Source: TMED27 sp037969235
Lineage (GTDB): Bacteria > Pseudomonadota > Alphaproteobacteria > Micavibrionales > Micavibrionaceae
Assembly (NCBI GenBank): GCA_037969235.1
Contig: JBBKXA010000060.1
Coordinates: forward strand, 1 to 22,456
Reading direction: 5' to 3'
Length of the DNA: 22,456 nt
Positions 15,311 to 22,456 of this stretch are shown here, one piece after another. Numbering within the stretch: the first letter of the stretch is position 1; the number at the start of each line of letters is the position of its first letter. The translations under genes and the position numbers were made by a program. A model generated the notes under the pieces. The model worked only from the letters and a program-made list of their open reading frames with translations, made no database searches and had not been told where the DNA came from.

Positions 15311-16666
15311 ATGCCTGAAATTAAGCTTTACAATTCTTTGACTCGTAAAAAAGAGGTTTTTAAACCCCTCGATCCCGCGCATGTGAAGCTCTACGCATGT
15401 GGGCCTACGGTCTATAGCTATGCGCATATTGGCAATGGCATGATGGCGGTGGTGTTTGATGTGCTCAATCGTGTGCTAAAATCAATTTATCCCAAAGTGA
15501 CCTATGTATCCAACATCACCGATATAGAAGATAAAATCATTATTGCGAGCCGTGAAACAGGGGAGCCGATTGATGTGCTCACGCGTAAATATGAACGAAT
15601 TTATAACGAAGATATGGCGGTTTTAGGGTGCGCAGCGCCAGATGTTCAACCGCGCGCCACGCAGCATATAACTGAAATGATCGCGTTAATTGAAACGCTG
15701 ATCGAAAATGATAACGCCTATGAGGCCGATGGGCATGTTTTATTTCATGTTCCGTCTTTCCCCAAATATGGCGGACTTTCTGGACGCTCACGTGATGAAC
15801 AAGTCGCAGGCTCACGAGTCGAAGTTGCATCGTACAAAAAAGACGCTGCCGATTTTGTTTTGTGGAAACCATCATCGGGCGATGAGCCAGGTTGGAAAAG
15901 CCCTTGGGGTTTTGGTCGCCCAGGGTGGCATATTGAATGTAGCGCGATGGCGGAAAAGCATCTCGGTTTGCCGTTTGATATTCACGGCGGCGGCGCGGAT
16001 TTAAAATTCCCGCATCACGAGAACGAAATTGCGCAAAGCTGCTGTGCACATGGTAGCAATGATTTAGCGGCATTTGCGCGGGTATGGGTGCATAACGGAT
16101 TTATCACCGTCGATGGACAGAAAATGTCCAAATCGCTGGGCAATTTTTTGCTGGTGCACGATTTAATTCAAGATTACGCAGGCGAGGTTTTGCGTTTCAC
16201 CATTCTCACCTCGCATTATCGCCAGCCCATGGATTGGTCGGATAGTAAGCTCGCGCAAAGCCAAAAGCAGCTCGATAAATTCTACAGCCGCCTCAATGAA
16301 ATGATCGATATGACTGCAGAGGATGCGGCTGTACCCGCTGGCATCATGGCGGCGCTCTGTGATGATTTGAACACGCCGCAAGTGATAGCGGAGCTGAATG
16401 TTTTGCTAAAAATGCCCAATTCCCCCGCGCTCAAGGGCGCATTATTGGCGGCGGGCAATATTTTGGGCATTTTCCAAAGTGACGCCAAACAATGGTGCGG
16501 GTTTGGATGTGACGATGACGCGGCGATTGATGCGCTGTTAACCGAACGCGATGCCGCCAAATCCAACAAAAACTTCGCCCGCGCCGATGAAATTCGTGAT
16601 GAACTCGCGATCAAAGGGATTGAAATTATTGACACGCCCAAAGGCGCAAAATGGCGGAAGGTTTAA
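15311..16666 (+). CDS. cysS: Cysteinyl-tRNA synthetase
   Basis: Encodes a 451-residue class I synthetase that charges tRNA-Cys. The zinc ligand Cys30 lies in YACGPTVYSYAHIGNG, which also carries the HIGH-type motif HIGN (39-42). Further signatures are WHIECSAM, FPHHENEIAQ and GQKMSKSLGNF. The C-terminal DALLTERDAAKSNKNFARADEIRDEL helix region is complete. I start at the ATG of MPEIKLYN because AAGGA lies 7 bases before it; the upstream ATG at 15278 would add 11 unconserved residues. The stop is 6 bases from the convergent pilin-like gene. Confidence 0.97.
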   Translation: MPEIKLYNSLTRKKEVFKPLDPAHVKLYACGPTVYSYAHIGNGMMAVVFDVLNRVLKSIYPKVTYVSNITDIEDKIIIASRETGEPIDVLTRKYERIYNEDMAVLGCAAPDVQPRATQHITEMIALIETLIENDNAYEADGHVLFHVPSFPKYGGLSGRSRDEQVAGSRVEVASYKKDAADFVLWKPSSGDEPGWKSPWGFGRPGWHIECSAMAEKHLGLPFDIHGGGADLKFPHHENEIAQSCCAHGSNDLAAFARVWVHNGFITVDGQKMSKSLGNFLLVHDLIQDYAGEVLRFTILTSHYRQPMDWSDSKLAQSQKQLDKFYSRLNEMIDMTAEDAAVPAGIMAALCDDLNTPQVIAELNVLLKMPNSPALKGALLAAGNILGIFQSDAKQWCGFGCDDDAAIDALLTERDAAKSNKNFARADEIRDELAIKGIEIIDTPKGAKWRKV

Positions 16667-16672
16667 CGCAAA

Positions 16673-17455
16673 CTAACGCACAATAAGAACTTTGTAGAAG
16701 GTAAACGCACCAGAAGGCGGAGAAGCATCTCCCTCAATGCACCCACTATTGAGGTTCGTATAATTATCACTTGCAGGAGAAGCTTCTCCCATATTTGCAC
16801 CTGATGTGGCATAAGTTCCTATGAATTTTACATCTATTGTGCGTCCTGCACTATTCCCAGCATCGACAAATGCTGTTCCATCGGCTTTACCATGATGGGT
16901 CATTTTATTGATTTCTTTACAAAGCTGCTCTTTTATATAGGGCAAAACAATCAGGAGTTCACGGCAATTGCCGCTTCCATCAATACAATTTGATGCGCCC
17001 CCAAGAGCGCTTATGCCTATCCCCGTTACCCAGTTTGTTCCCGAAATCAACCACTGATTATAGTAATTATTCGCGCTAAATGAATTATCAAGCCATTCTG
17101 GCGCAGGCTTAAGATATGATAAGCCACCTCCGCTCGGATGAAAAATTTTACACACATCATCGGTGCAATTTGGATTTCCATACCCACTTACAATCGAATT
17201 TTCAAAACTGATCTCCGTATCGCTATAACCGCGTAATTTGATTTGCGCAACGGCGTTAGCGACTGTGTTCGCATATTCAATAATTTCACCCGCATAGAGC
17301 TTGGCGCGGTCTTCATTCAAACCCTGTGTACCGCCACGATTGCCCTGCGATACAGCAAATGAGAGCGCGGCAAGCATCGCCACCGCGATGAGGATATAAA
17401 ATAAAACATTGCCCGATTGGCTATCATAAGAAGTTTTGCGTTTAGCCTTGCTCAT
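16673..17455 (-). CDS. Pilin-like exported protein, paralogue 2
   Basis: Encodes 260 residues and is a paralogue of the protein at 11395-12165. A basic leader (KAKRKTSYDSQSG) precedes a prepilin-like hydrophobic helix, NVLFYILIAVAMLAALSFAV (16-35), with a possible cleavage site after Gly15 and no Glu5. Shared blocks are VCKIFHPSGGGLSYL (101-115), EQLCKEINKM (177-186) and SGCIEG (237-242). It adds two further cysteine pairs (NC...VC near 97-102; NCIDGSGNC 157-164), likely disulphides after export. Function is unknown. The ATG at 17455 is preferred to a TTG at 17479 that would overlap the upstream gene. It follows that gene by 20 bases, so they may form one transcript. Confidence 0.8.
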   Translation of the reverse strand: MSKAKRKTSYDSQSGNVLFYILIAVAMLAALSFAVSQGNRGGTQGLNEDRAKLYAGEIIEYANTVANAVAQIKLRGYSDTEISFENSIVSGYGNPNCTDDVCKIFHPSGGGLSYLKPAPEWLDNSFSANNYYNQWLISGTNWVTGIGISALGGASNCIDGSGNCRELLIVLPYIKEQLCKEINKMTHHGKADGTAFVDAGNSAGRTIDVKFIGTYATSGANMGEASPASDNYTNLNSGCIEGDASPPSGAFTFYKVLIVR

Positions 17456-17475
17456 ATAAAAAATTATACAGCAAT

Positions 17476-17871
17476 TCAAATATCTGTGCGGAATTTTTTA
17501 AAATCTTTTTCGCAGGATTTGGGAATATGCGCGTCAATGGTCTTAACACCTTTATCGATAAGGGTGAGCACAACGGGACGACCAGAGCCAATCTCGATAT
17601 TATTCATCATCCCGATTCCCAACACAGGGCGTATGAGCGCGTCTCCTGCGTTGATGGATTTTTCCACCGCAAAACGTTTGGCTTGCTCGGCTTCGCTCAA
17701 ACTCGCGGCGGGTTTGATCTTCCCGTCTTTGTCAAGCCATTCAAAACTGTAAAGTGATTGGCTCCAGCTTTTTAAAAGCTTGGATGCATCGAGCGTAACA
17801 CTGATATATTTATCAGGGTTTGTGATGACGGATTTACTATCCTTAAATGAAATGCTATGAATATCAACCAT
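17476..17871 (-). CDS. Hypothetical protein, 131 residues
   Basis: I do not recognise a family. The product is soluble, with no signal peptide or membrane segment. It has a mixed sequence with SYSFEWLDKDGKIKPAASLSEAEQAKR in the middle and a hydrophobic patch DALIRPVLGIGMM followed by a beta-like segment, NIEIGSGRPVVLTLIDKGVKTIDAHI. The ATG start has no strong Shine-Dalgarno. It lies 20 bases upstream of pilin-like paralogue 2 on the same strand, so a shared transcript is likely. It is divergent from the CHCC zinc-finger gene by 62 bases. No functional claim is made. Confidence 0.7.
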   Translation of the reverse strand: MVDIHSISFKDSKSVITNPDKYISVTLDASKLLKSWSQSLYSFEWLDKDGKIKPAASLSEAEQAKRFAVEKSINAGDALIRPVLGIGMMNNIEIGSGRPVVLTLIDKGVKTIDAHIPKSCEKDFKKFRTDI

Positions 17872-17933
17872 ACATCATTTATAAAATAAAAATGTAAAAA
17901 AGCCAATAAGATATTATGACAGGTTTATAAAAA

Positions 17934-18113
17934 ATGAGCACGACTCCTAATCCCTTAATACCCGAAACCATAATTGTTGACTCGCATGCCGATGGCGTAA
18001 AATGCGATGGCGGCGGCGGCGCGTTGGGGCATCCTTTGGTGTGGTATAGCTTTGATGGACAGAGCCAAGTCGAATGCGGCTATTGCGATCGATTATTTGT
18101 GAAAGAAAATTAA
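17934..18113 (+). CDS. CHCC zinc-finger protein, 59 residues
   Basis: A very short gene, easily missed by length cut-offs. The product reads MSTTPNPLIPETIIVDSHAD and onward, with zinc ligands Cys24 (VKCDGGGG), His33 (LGHPLVWY), Cys48 and Cys51 (VECGYCDRLF). This is the zf-CHCC pattern of alphaproteobacterial proteins related to the mitochondrial complex I subunit NDUFS6. In alphaproteobacteria such proteins are linked with NADH dehydrogenase assembly or composition, though the evidence there is by homology. The ATG has only a weak AGG upstream. The stop is 4 bases from the convergent diguanylate cyclase stop. Confidence 0.88.
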   Translation: MSTTPNPLIPETIIVDSHADGVKCDGGGGALGHPLVWYSFDGQSQVECGYCDRLFVKEN

Positions 18114-18117
18114 GCGC

Positions 18118-19320
18118 CTACTCAATTACATAGCGGTCGCGCCCCGCGTCTTTGGCTTTATACAGGGCTTTATCAGCGCGCTGAAATAAATCCTCGACAT
18201 TCACATCCTCCTCAGCATTGAATTGCGCCATACCAATGCTAGAGGTAACGTGCAGCGTCTCTTTATCGCTCCCCGCCTTAAGCGCAATAGCGTTATCCCG
18301 TAGCATGTGCAGAATTTTATCCGCAACGATCTTAGCCTGATCAATGGATGTTTCCGGCAGCAAAACGGCAAATTCCTCGCCGCCCACACGCCCGAAAGTG
18401 TCTTCGCTACGCAAAGAATCACCAATCATTTTCGCGGATGATTTTAATACCTCGTCCCCAGCTTGATGTCCATATGTATCATTTACTGATTTAAAATGAT
18501 CAAGATCAAGCACCATAAGCGTGGTTGCGCGATCATGCCGCTTAGCACGTTTAAATTCCTTATGCACAGCTTGATAAAACGCCCAGCGATTAGCGATCCC
18601 TGTCATAGGGTCGGTGGATGCCAATTTCTCCAATGTTTCTGAATATGCACGCACCTTGTCCACCAAAGGGCGGAAGATCAAAAATGCTTCAATCAAAATA
18701 ACCATTAAAATGGAAATAATTGCGATTTGCTGAACACCGACCAAATTATTCATTCTTCGATCTGCATCTCGTTCATATGCTTTTACCGCAAGCTTAAGAG
18801 ATTCATGCAACGGCACGACCGCGAAGCTATAAGCGCGAATATATAATTCATGCCCTTCATGCAATTCTTCAGCAGGTAGCGCTAAAATCTCACGTACGTT
18901 CGATATATAATCGCGCATTTTATCATTCAATTTTTCTGGCTCTTCAAAATATACCCTGTAAGCATTTGACGGCAATGCCGAAGGAATGCGCATGGTTTTG
19001 CTGCCCATCGTTAACCCTTCGTGTGATTGTTCTAAAATATCAATCATAGCGCTTAAGTTTTGGCGTGTGATATCATCATGCGGGTTCGCCGCAAGTTTTG
19101 ATAAATAAAGCGTTGAGCGTTGCGAAAGAGTGTCTTGACGACCAGCATAACCGATAACCCTTGCAACGCTCTCTTGCTCCGTAATAACGTGTTCCACCAC
19201 AAAATGAGCGCCCAGTGACATCCCTGCTATCAAAGTTAGTGCAACAATATAGCCTACGGTGAGCACCTTAATCGGCTTTTTCATTGTCAGTATTTGAAGA
19301 AACGTCTGTATTTTTATCAT
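18118..19320 (-). CDS. Membrane diguanylate cyclase with PilJ-type sensor
   Basis: Encodes 400 residues and is predicted to make cyclic-di-GMP. TM1 (about 17-40) is followed by a periplasmic helical sensor whose GYAGRQDTLSQRSTLYLSKLA (58-77 core) matches the PilJ/NarX-like pattern. TM2 is about 197-218. The GGDEF domain (about 230-400) has LDLDHFKSVNDTYGH, an RxxD inhibitory site (Arg304-Asp307) and an intact GGEEF (313-317), so it should be active and product-inhibited. The ATG at 19320 has a weak GGA upstream; Met13 is an alternative start. It is divergent from the membrane protein at 19418 across a 97-base, very AT-rich spacer that must hold both promoters. Confidence 0.94.
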   Translation of the reverse strand: MIKIQTFLQILTMKKPIKVLTVGYIVALTLIAGMSLGAHFVVEHVITEQESVARVIGYAGRQDTLSQRSTLYLSKLAANPHDDITRQNLSAMIDILEQSHEGLTMGSKTMRIPSALPSNAYRVYFEEPEKLNDKMRDYISNVREILALPAEELHEGHELYIRAYSFAVVPLHESLKLAVKAYERDADRRMNNLVGVQQIAIISILMVILIEAFLIFRPLVDKVRAYSETLEKLASTDPMTGIANRWAFYQAVHKEFKRAKRHDRATTLMVLDLDHFKSVNDTYGHQAGDEVLKSSAKMIGDSLRSEDTFGRVGGEEFAVLLPETSIDQAKIVADKILHMLRDNAIALKAGSDKETLHVTSSIGMAQFNAEEDVNVEDLFQRADKALYKAKDAGRDRYVIE

Positions 19321-19417
19321 TTACAATCCAATAAGCATTTATTATTTATGTTTATGATATATAATTTTTTTGCGTAAATAACTACATAAGATATATTTAA
19401 TAATTATATAGCACAGT

Positions 19418-20098
19418 ATGAACAACAAATCTCTATCCACTTTTTTTTGGCTTGGCGTCCCTCTTTTGATTGTGGTAGCCCAGCTTTTTATTGAATTATT
19501 TGCGCCCGAGGCCATCTTAGGCGAATTGCATTCAGAATCAGGCCCACATGAATTTATTGAATTTATATTTATTGGCGCAGCATTTTTTGTAGCACTCTCA
19601 ATTTTTCCAAAGCTGCGCTGGTCCTCGCATAAATGGTTGTGCGTCTGGATTGGTATAGCCGCGCTATGCTGTTTTTATGTGGCCGGCGAGGAGATTAGCT
19701 GGGGGCAGCATTTGTTAAAATGGTCAACGCCAGAATATTGGAAACATATCAATGATCAACATGAAACCAATTTGCACAACACTTCAAGCTGGCTCGATCA
19801 AAAGCCACGTTTGATTTTATTAATCGGTGTGGTCACGGGGGGGCTGATAATCCCTGCGCTGAAAAAATGGCGACCACAATGGGTTCCAGCGCGGTTCGAG
19901 GTCATTTATCCGCCAGCGATATTGGGCGTAACCGCGGCGTGCGCGGTGAGTGCGAATTTGGTGGATAAAATTTTTGAAACCCTCAGCGATGCGCCATTGC
20001 TTTCGCGCGGCAGTGAGGTCGAAGAATTATATTTATTTTATTTCGTATTGCTGTATTTGGTAATTTTACGTCGCCGCGTTTTGCATCAAAAGGCTTGA
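19418..20098 (+). CDS. Conserved multipass membrane protein with GEExSWGQ motif
   Basis: Encodes 226 residues with about six predicted membrane segments (near 7-27, 46-62, 72-89, 131-148, 163-180 and 203-219). Conserved-looking polar blocks lie at or between helices: ESGPHEFIEF (40-49), AGEEISWGQ (89-97), INDQHETNLHN (111-121) and SEVEELYLF (199-207). I recall this combination from uncharacterised membrane proteins in many bacteria. The intramembrane Glu/His residues could suggest an enzyme, but no function is established to my knowledge. No Shine-Dalgarno is evident. Its last 33 bases overlap the 3' end of prmA on the opposite strand. Confidence 0.82.
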   Translation: MNNKSLSTFFWLGVPLLIVVAQLFIELFAPEAILGELHSESGPHEFIEFIFIGAAFFVALSIFPKLRWSSHKWLCVWIGIAALCCFYVAGEEISWGQHLLKWSTPEYWKHINDQHETNLHNTSSWLDQKPRLILLIGVVTGGLIIPALKKWRPQWVPARFEVIYPPAILGVTAACAVSANLVDKIFETLSDAPLLSRGSEVEELYLFYFVLLYLVILRRRVLHQKA

Positions 20099-20974
20099 CC
20101 ATTCGCCGACAATGAGGGTTTCACGTAAAACCAGCCCAGCATTTTCGTAGACAGAAATTACGTCTTCGGCTTGCTCGTTCAAAATGCCCGATAAAATCAC
20201 ATAGCCGTTATCATCCATCACATTCATCAAGTCTTTGACCATAATTTTGAGTGTCGCGGCAAGAATATTGGCAATCACCAAATCATAAGGCTTACGCTTT
20301 TGCGTGGTCGCCTCATTAAACCCATTCCCACATACGCACAGCATATCGGTTTTGCTTTGTGGGACATGATTGATGGCGCGGTGATGATCCGCAACGCGCA
20401 CCGCTTCATCATCATTATCAACCGCGAGAACTGGGGTTTTCCAGAGCTTCCACGCGGCGATTGCGAGAATACCGCTACCGCTACCCATATCCAGCACATT
20501 CCAAGGACATGCGCCTTTTTCTTTGAGGGCGAGCATTAATGTGAGACATCCAGCGGTTGTGCCATGCTCCCCAGAGCCAAATGCAGTGGCGGCATCAATT
20601 TGCAAGCCAATCTGTCCATCGGGCACGCAATCGGTGCTGTGGGAGCCATAGATGGTAAATTCTCCAACATCAAAGGGCGGAAATTGTTTATAGGAATAAG
20701 CGAGCCAATCACGATCCTCTAACGTTTCGGTGGTAAAAATGAAATTTGGCGGCAGAGATATATTGTGAATATCCGCGGCAATCAGAAGCCGCGCTTCGAT
20801 GATTTTGGCATTGAGGGCGCTATCGTTCAACCATTCAAACACCCAAGGCGCATCGTCAAGATTTTCACGACGGATAGCGGAATGCGACAGGCACAAATCC
20901 CCCGTAGCTTGCCCCAAAATCACAGCCTGAATTTCGCTTAAACTATCAGGGAGCGTGGCGCTGAGTTTATACAT
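20066..20974 (-). CDS. prmA: Ribosomal protein L11 methyltransferase
   Basis: Encodes a 302-residue SAM-dependent methyltransferase that modifies ribosomal protein L11. The variable N-terminal L11-binding region is followed by IDAATAFGSGEHGTT (126-140), motif I NVLDMGSGSGILAIAA (159-174), AVDNDDEAVRVA and the catalytic-loop sequence DLVIANILAATL. Length fits the family. It lies 20 bases downstream of the FYDLN gene on the same strand, so probably in one operon. Its 3' end overlaps the convergent membrane-protein gene by 33 bases. Confidence 0.95.
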   Translation of the reverse strand: MYKLSATLPDSLSEIQAVILGQATGDLCLSHSAIRRENLDDAPWVFEWLNDSALNAKIIEARLLIAADIHNISLPPNFIFTTETLEDRDWLAYSYKQFPPFDVGEFTIYGSHSTDCVPDGQIGLQIDAATAFGSGEHGTTAGCLTLMLALKEKGACPWNVLDMGSGSGILAIAAWKLWKTPVLAVDNDDEAVRVADHHRAINHVPQSKTDMLCVCGNGFNEATTQKRKPYDLVIANILAATLKIMVKDLMNVMDDNGYVILSGILNEQAEDVISVYENAGLVLRETLIVGEWSSLLMQNAAT

Positions 20975-20994
20975 CCGCAGCTAGCCGATCACAT

Positions 20995-21453
20995 TTAATC
21001 TTTGTCGTTATCGTCCAGATCTGCATCAGGTTCTAAATCGTCAAGATCGCCCAGATCATCGTCAACGGATAAATCATCATCATCGTCATCATCTTCATCA
21101 TCGTCATCAAGATTGATTTTCAAATCATCATCGTCATCTTCACGCTTTTCAGTCGTTTCCAGATCGTCAAGGCTAACGATTTCTGTGCCGTCATCTTCTT
21201 CATCTTCGTCCTCGTCATCATCATTGGCGACGGCTTTTTTCTTATCAACTTGGCCTTCGGTATCATCATGAATGACCGCACGACCGCGACGCGCCTTCAA
21301 CTTTATTTCACCAGTAAATTCCACATCGCATGATGGGCAATTGATCGGGCGCTTGTTTAAATCGAAAAACCGCACGCCGCATTCCATACAGATACGTTTT
21401 AGACCGCGCGGGTCGGATGATACGGGAAGGTCTTTTTTCTTTGCTGTAGCCAC
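20995..21453 (-). CDS. FYDLN acid domain zinc-ribbon protein (TIGR02300 type)
   Basis: Encodes 152 residues. The N-terminus has a zinc-ribbon-like core with Cys22/Cys25 and Cys39/Cys42 (ICMECGVRFFDLN, INCPSCDVEF), where FFDLN is the signature that names the family. From about residue 77 the protein is an extremely acidic Asp/Glu tail, probably disordered. The family is characteristic of alphaproteobacteria; its function is unknown to me. The start is GTG at 21453, supported by AGGAG 8 bases upstream, with MATAKKKDLP as the N-terminus. In several alphaproteobacteria this gene sits near tRNA-Ala and aroA (from memory); here all three are in the window but separated. Confidence 0.9.
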   Translation of the reverse strand: MATAKKKDLPVSSDPRGLKRICMECGVRFFDLNKRPINCPSCDVEFTGEIKLKARRGRAVIHDDTEGQVDKKKAVANDDDEDEDEEDDGTEIVSLDDLETTEKREDDDDDLKINLDDDDEDDDDDDDLSVDDDLGDLDDLEPDADLDDNDKD

Positions 21454-21464
21454 GAATAATCTCC

Positions 21465-21511
21465 TAGAAAAAATGGGGCAAATAAATCACTAATGATGAA
21501 TTGCCTCATTT
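21465..21511 (-). terminator. Candidate terminator between the 21540 gene and FYDLN gene
   Basis: On the minus strand AAATGAGGCAA (21501-21511) pairs with TTGCCCCATTT (21471-21481), 10 of 11 positions, with an inner ATCA-TTAG-TGAT hairpin. A run of T follows immediately. It would end the upstream hypothetical gene just before the FYDLN ribosome-binding site. The A-C mismatch weakens the stem. Confidence 0.5.
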
Positions 21512-21539
21512 CCATGGTCGTGTCAAACGGAAAATTGCA

Positions 21540-22313
21540 TTAGAGGTCTGCCATCAACCTTGCAAGCTCACTATTAATCATTTGATCCGCTATTTGTTCT
21601 GCAACATCATTTGGAATTGAATTGGAACGCTCTTGAGGCTCAATATCGCCAAACGCCCAAAATGCATCGTCCCATTCCTCAAAAGTGCCAGGTTCAGGAA
21701 ACTTAACTGAAAGGCCATTATCAAAGCAAAATTGCGTATGATTTTTGCCGATACGACAAATATGATCAATGTCATCTTGGTCAAAATATCCTGGAATTTC
21801 AAAAGGTACCTGCTCAATCGGCGCATCAATGACATCCAAGGCCAAAAAACGTGGATCTTTACATTTAATTTCCGCCGCTGTAATAGGCAAGACAATACCA
21901 TGACGAACAGAAAAATTAGATTTTTCAAATTCTGATCTTAAGGAGCCAGATGCCATTGCACTTTTATAAAGTAGAGCATATGTTCTACGTAATATAATAT
22001 CAGGTAGATAATTTAAATCAAAATTTTCATTTGGATCTACATAGTTATCTTTGATATTTTTTAAACAATTGGTTGTGTTAATCTGCAATCGTGAATCCTT
22101 ATCCGTCCTAATATCTAAATCAGATGGATATTTGTGTTTTGCAGGTGTCGTAGTTTTTTTAAACGCTTCTACATATGTAAGTTCTTGACTTTGATCAGCC
22201 AACAAAGACCATGCAAAAAAAGGACGACGTTTCATATCTTTATGATGTCTGTCGATTCCGATAATGATCGAACCGATTTGTGCTGTTGTGAGCGCATTTT
22301 CTGATTTAGACAT
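21540..22313 (-). CDS. Hypothetical protein, 257 residues, AT-rich
   Basis: I do not recognise a family. The product appears soluble, with no signal peptide or membrane helix. It begins MSKSENALTTAQIGSIIIGI. The middle has LNYLPDIILRRTYALLYKSAM, and the later part is acidic and aromatic (EWDDAFWAFGDIEPQE). Start is ATG with AAAGAT just upstream. It is more AT-rich than the core genes and lies beside an apparent IS630-type element, so horizontal origin is plausible. A terminator candidate (21465-21511) follows it. Confidence 0.65.
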   Translation of the reverse strand: MSKSENALTTAQIGSIIIGIDRHHKDMKRRPFFAWSLLADQSQELTYVEAFKKTTTPAKHKYPSDLDIRTDKDSRLQINTTNCLKNIKDNYVDPNENFDLNYLPDIILRRTYALLYKSAMASGSLRSEFEKSNFSVRHGIVLPITAAEIKCKDPRFLALDVIDAPIEQVPFEIPGYFDQDDIDHICRIGKNHTQFCFDNGLSVKFPEPGTFEEWDDAFWAFGDIEPQERSNSIPNDVAEQIADQMINSELARLMADL

Positions 22314-22380
22314 ATCTTTAATTGCACGAGAGGGGGAATATAGTCATTCCAATTAACAATCGTATATGTTATACTTATGC

Positions 22381-22456
22381 ATGACATATCCAATATCATT
22401 TCGTCGCAAGGTTGTTGCGCATATAAAAGAAGGGATGAGCAAGGCAAACGCGGCTC
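22381..22456 (+). CDS. IS630-type transposase, N-terminal fragment (window edge)
   Basis: The open frame from the ATG at 22381 reads MTYPISFRRKVVAHIKEGMS and continues off the window. This matches the start of the helix-turn-helix domain of IS630-family transposases (HTH_Tnp_IS630 pattern: MTY-hydrophobic-FR-K-V, then I-EGMS). Only 25 codons are visible, so completeness is unknown. A possible extended -10 (TGT-TATACT, ending 22375) lies too close to the ATG for a normal leader. No inverted-repeat end could be confirmed. Confidence 0.5.
   Translation, partial: MTYPISFRRKVVAHIKEGMSKANAA

Noticed and set aside
21002..21271. Serine-rich 89-codon frame on the plus strand
   Set aside because: It is the antisense of the GAT/GAC repeats encoding the acidic tail of the FYDLN protein.

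Overview
The window reads as a chromosomal segment of a moderately AT-rich alphaproteobacterium. Lineage clues are a FYDLN-acid (TIGR02300-type) zinc-ribbon protein, a DUF3576-type lipoprotein upstream of leuS, a small CHCC zinc-finger protein, and a CP4-like EPSP synthase. A Micavibrio-like or Rhodospirillales-like host is my guess from general gene style only; no rRNA or species marker is present.

Layout. 1-2350: tRNA-Ala(GGC), the mechanosensitive channel gene mscL and an outer-membrane porin, all on the minus strand, with recognisable promoters and terminators. 2364-6416: a plus-strand run of lipoprotein, GT25 glycosyltransferase and leuS. The junction before leuS carries a palindromic repeat element and a second CTCTGTG-rich repeat. 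6417-7310: AT-rich and accessory-looking, with a 384-base gap holding several hairpins and a small three-helix membrane protein. 7417-11273 (minus): tRNA-Trp(CCA), aroA and a membrane GGDEF-EAL protein. 11395-17455: housekeeping genes (THUMP-like methyltransferase, pyrC, folE, cysS) bracketed by two paralogous pilin-like proteins. 17476-20098: a hypothetical protein, a 59-residue CHCC zinc finger, a PilJ-type diguanylate cyclase and a conserved multipass membrane protein. 20066-22313 (minus): prmA, the FYDLN protein and an unrecognised AT-rich gene. The right edge cuts into an apparent IS630-type transposase.

How the genes relate. Core functions are aminoacylation (leuS, cysS, two tRNAs), shikimate, pyrimidine and folate synthesis (aroA, pyrC, folE) and translation modification (prmA). 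The surface theme is porin, lipoprotein, glycosyltransferase, two pilin-like proteins and two cyclic-di-GMP enzymes. The most novel signal is the pair of pilin-like paralogues. Each has a prepilin-like N-terminus without Glu5, a Cys-x-[VI]-F-H-P-x-G-G-G-x-S-Y-L block and two further shared cysteines, and each lies near a cyclic-di-GMP enzyme.

No CRISPR array, rRNA, phage module or recognised defence operon was seen.
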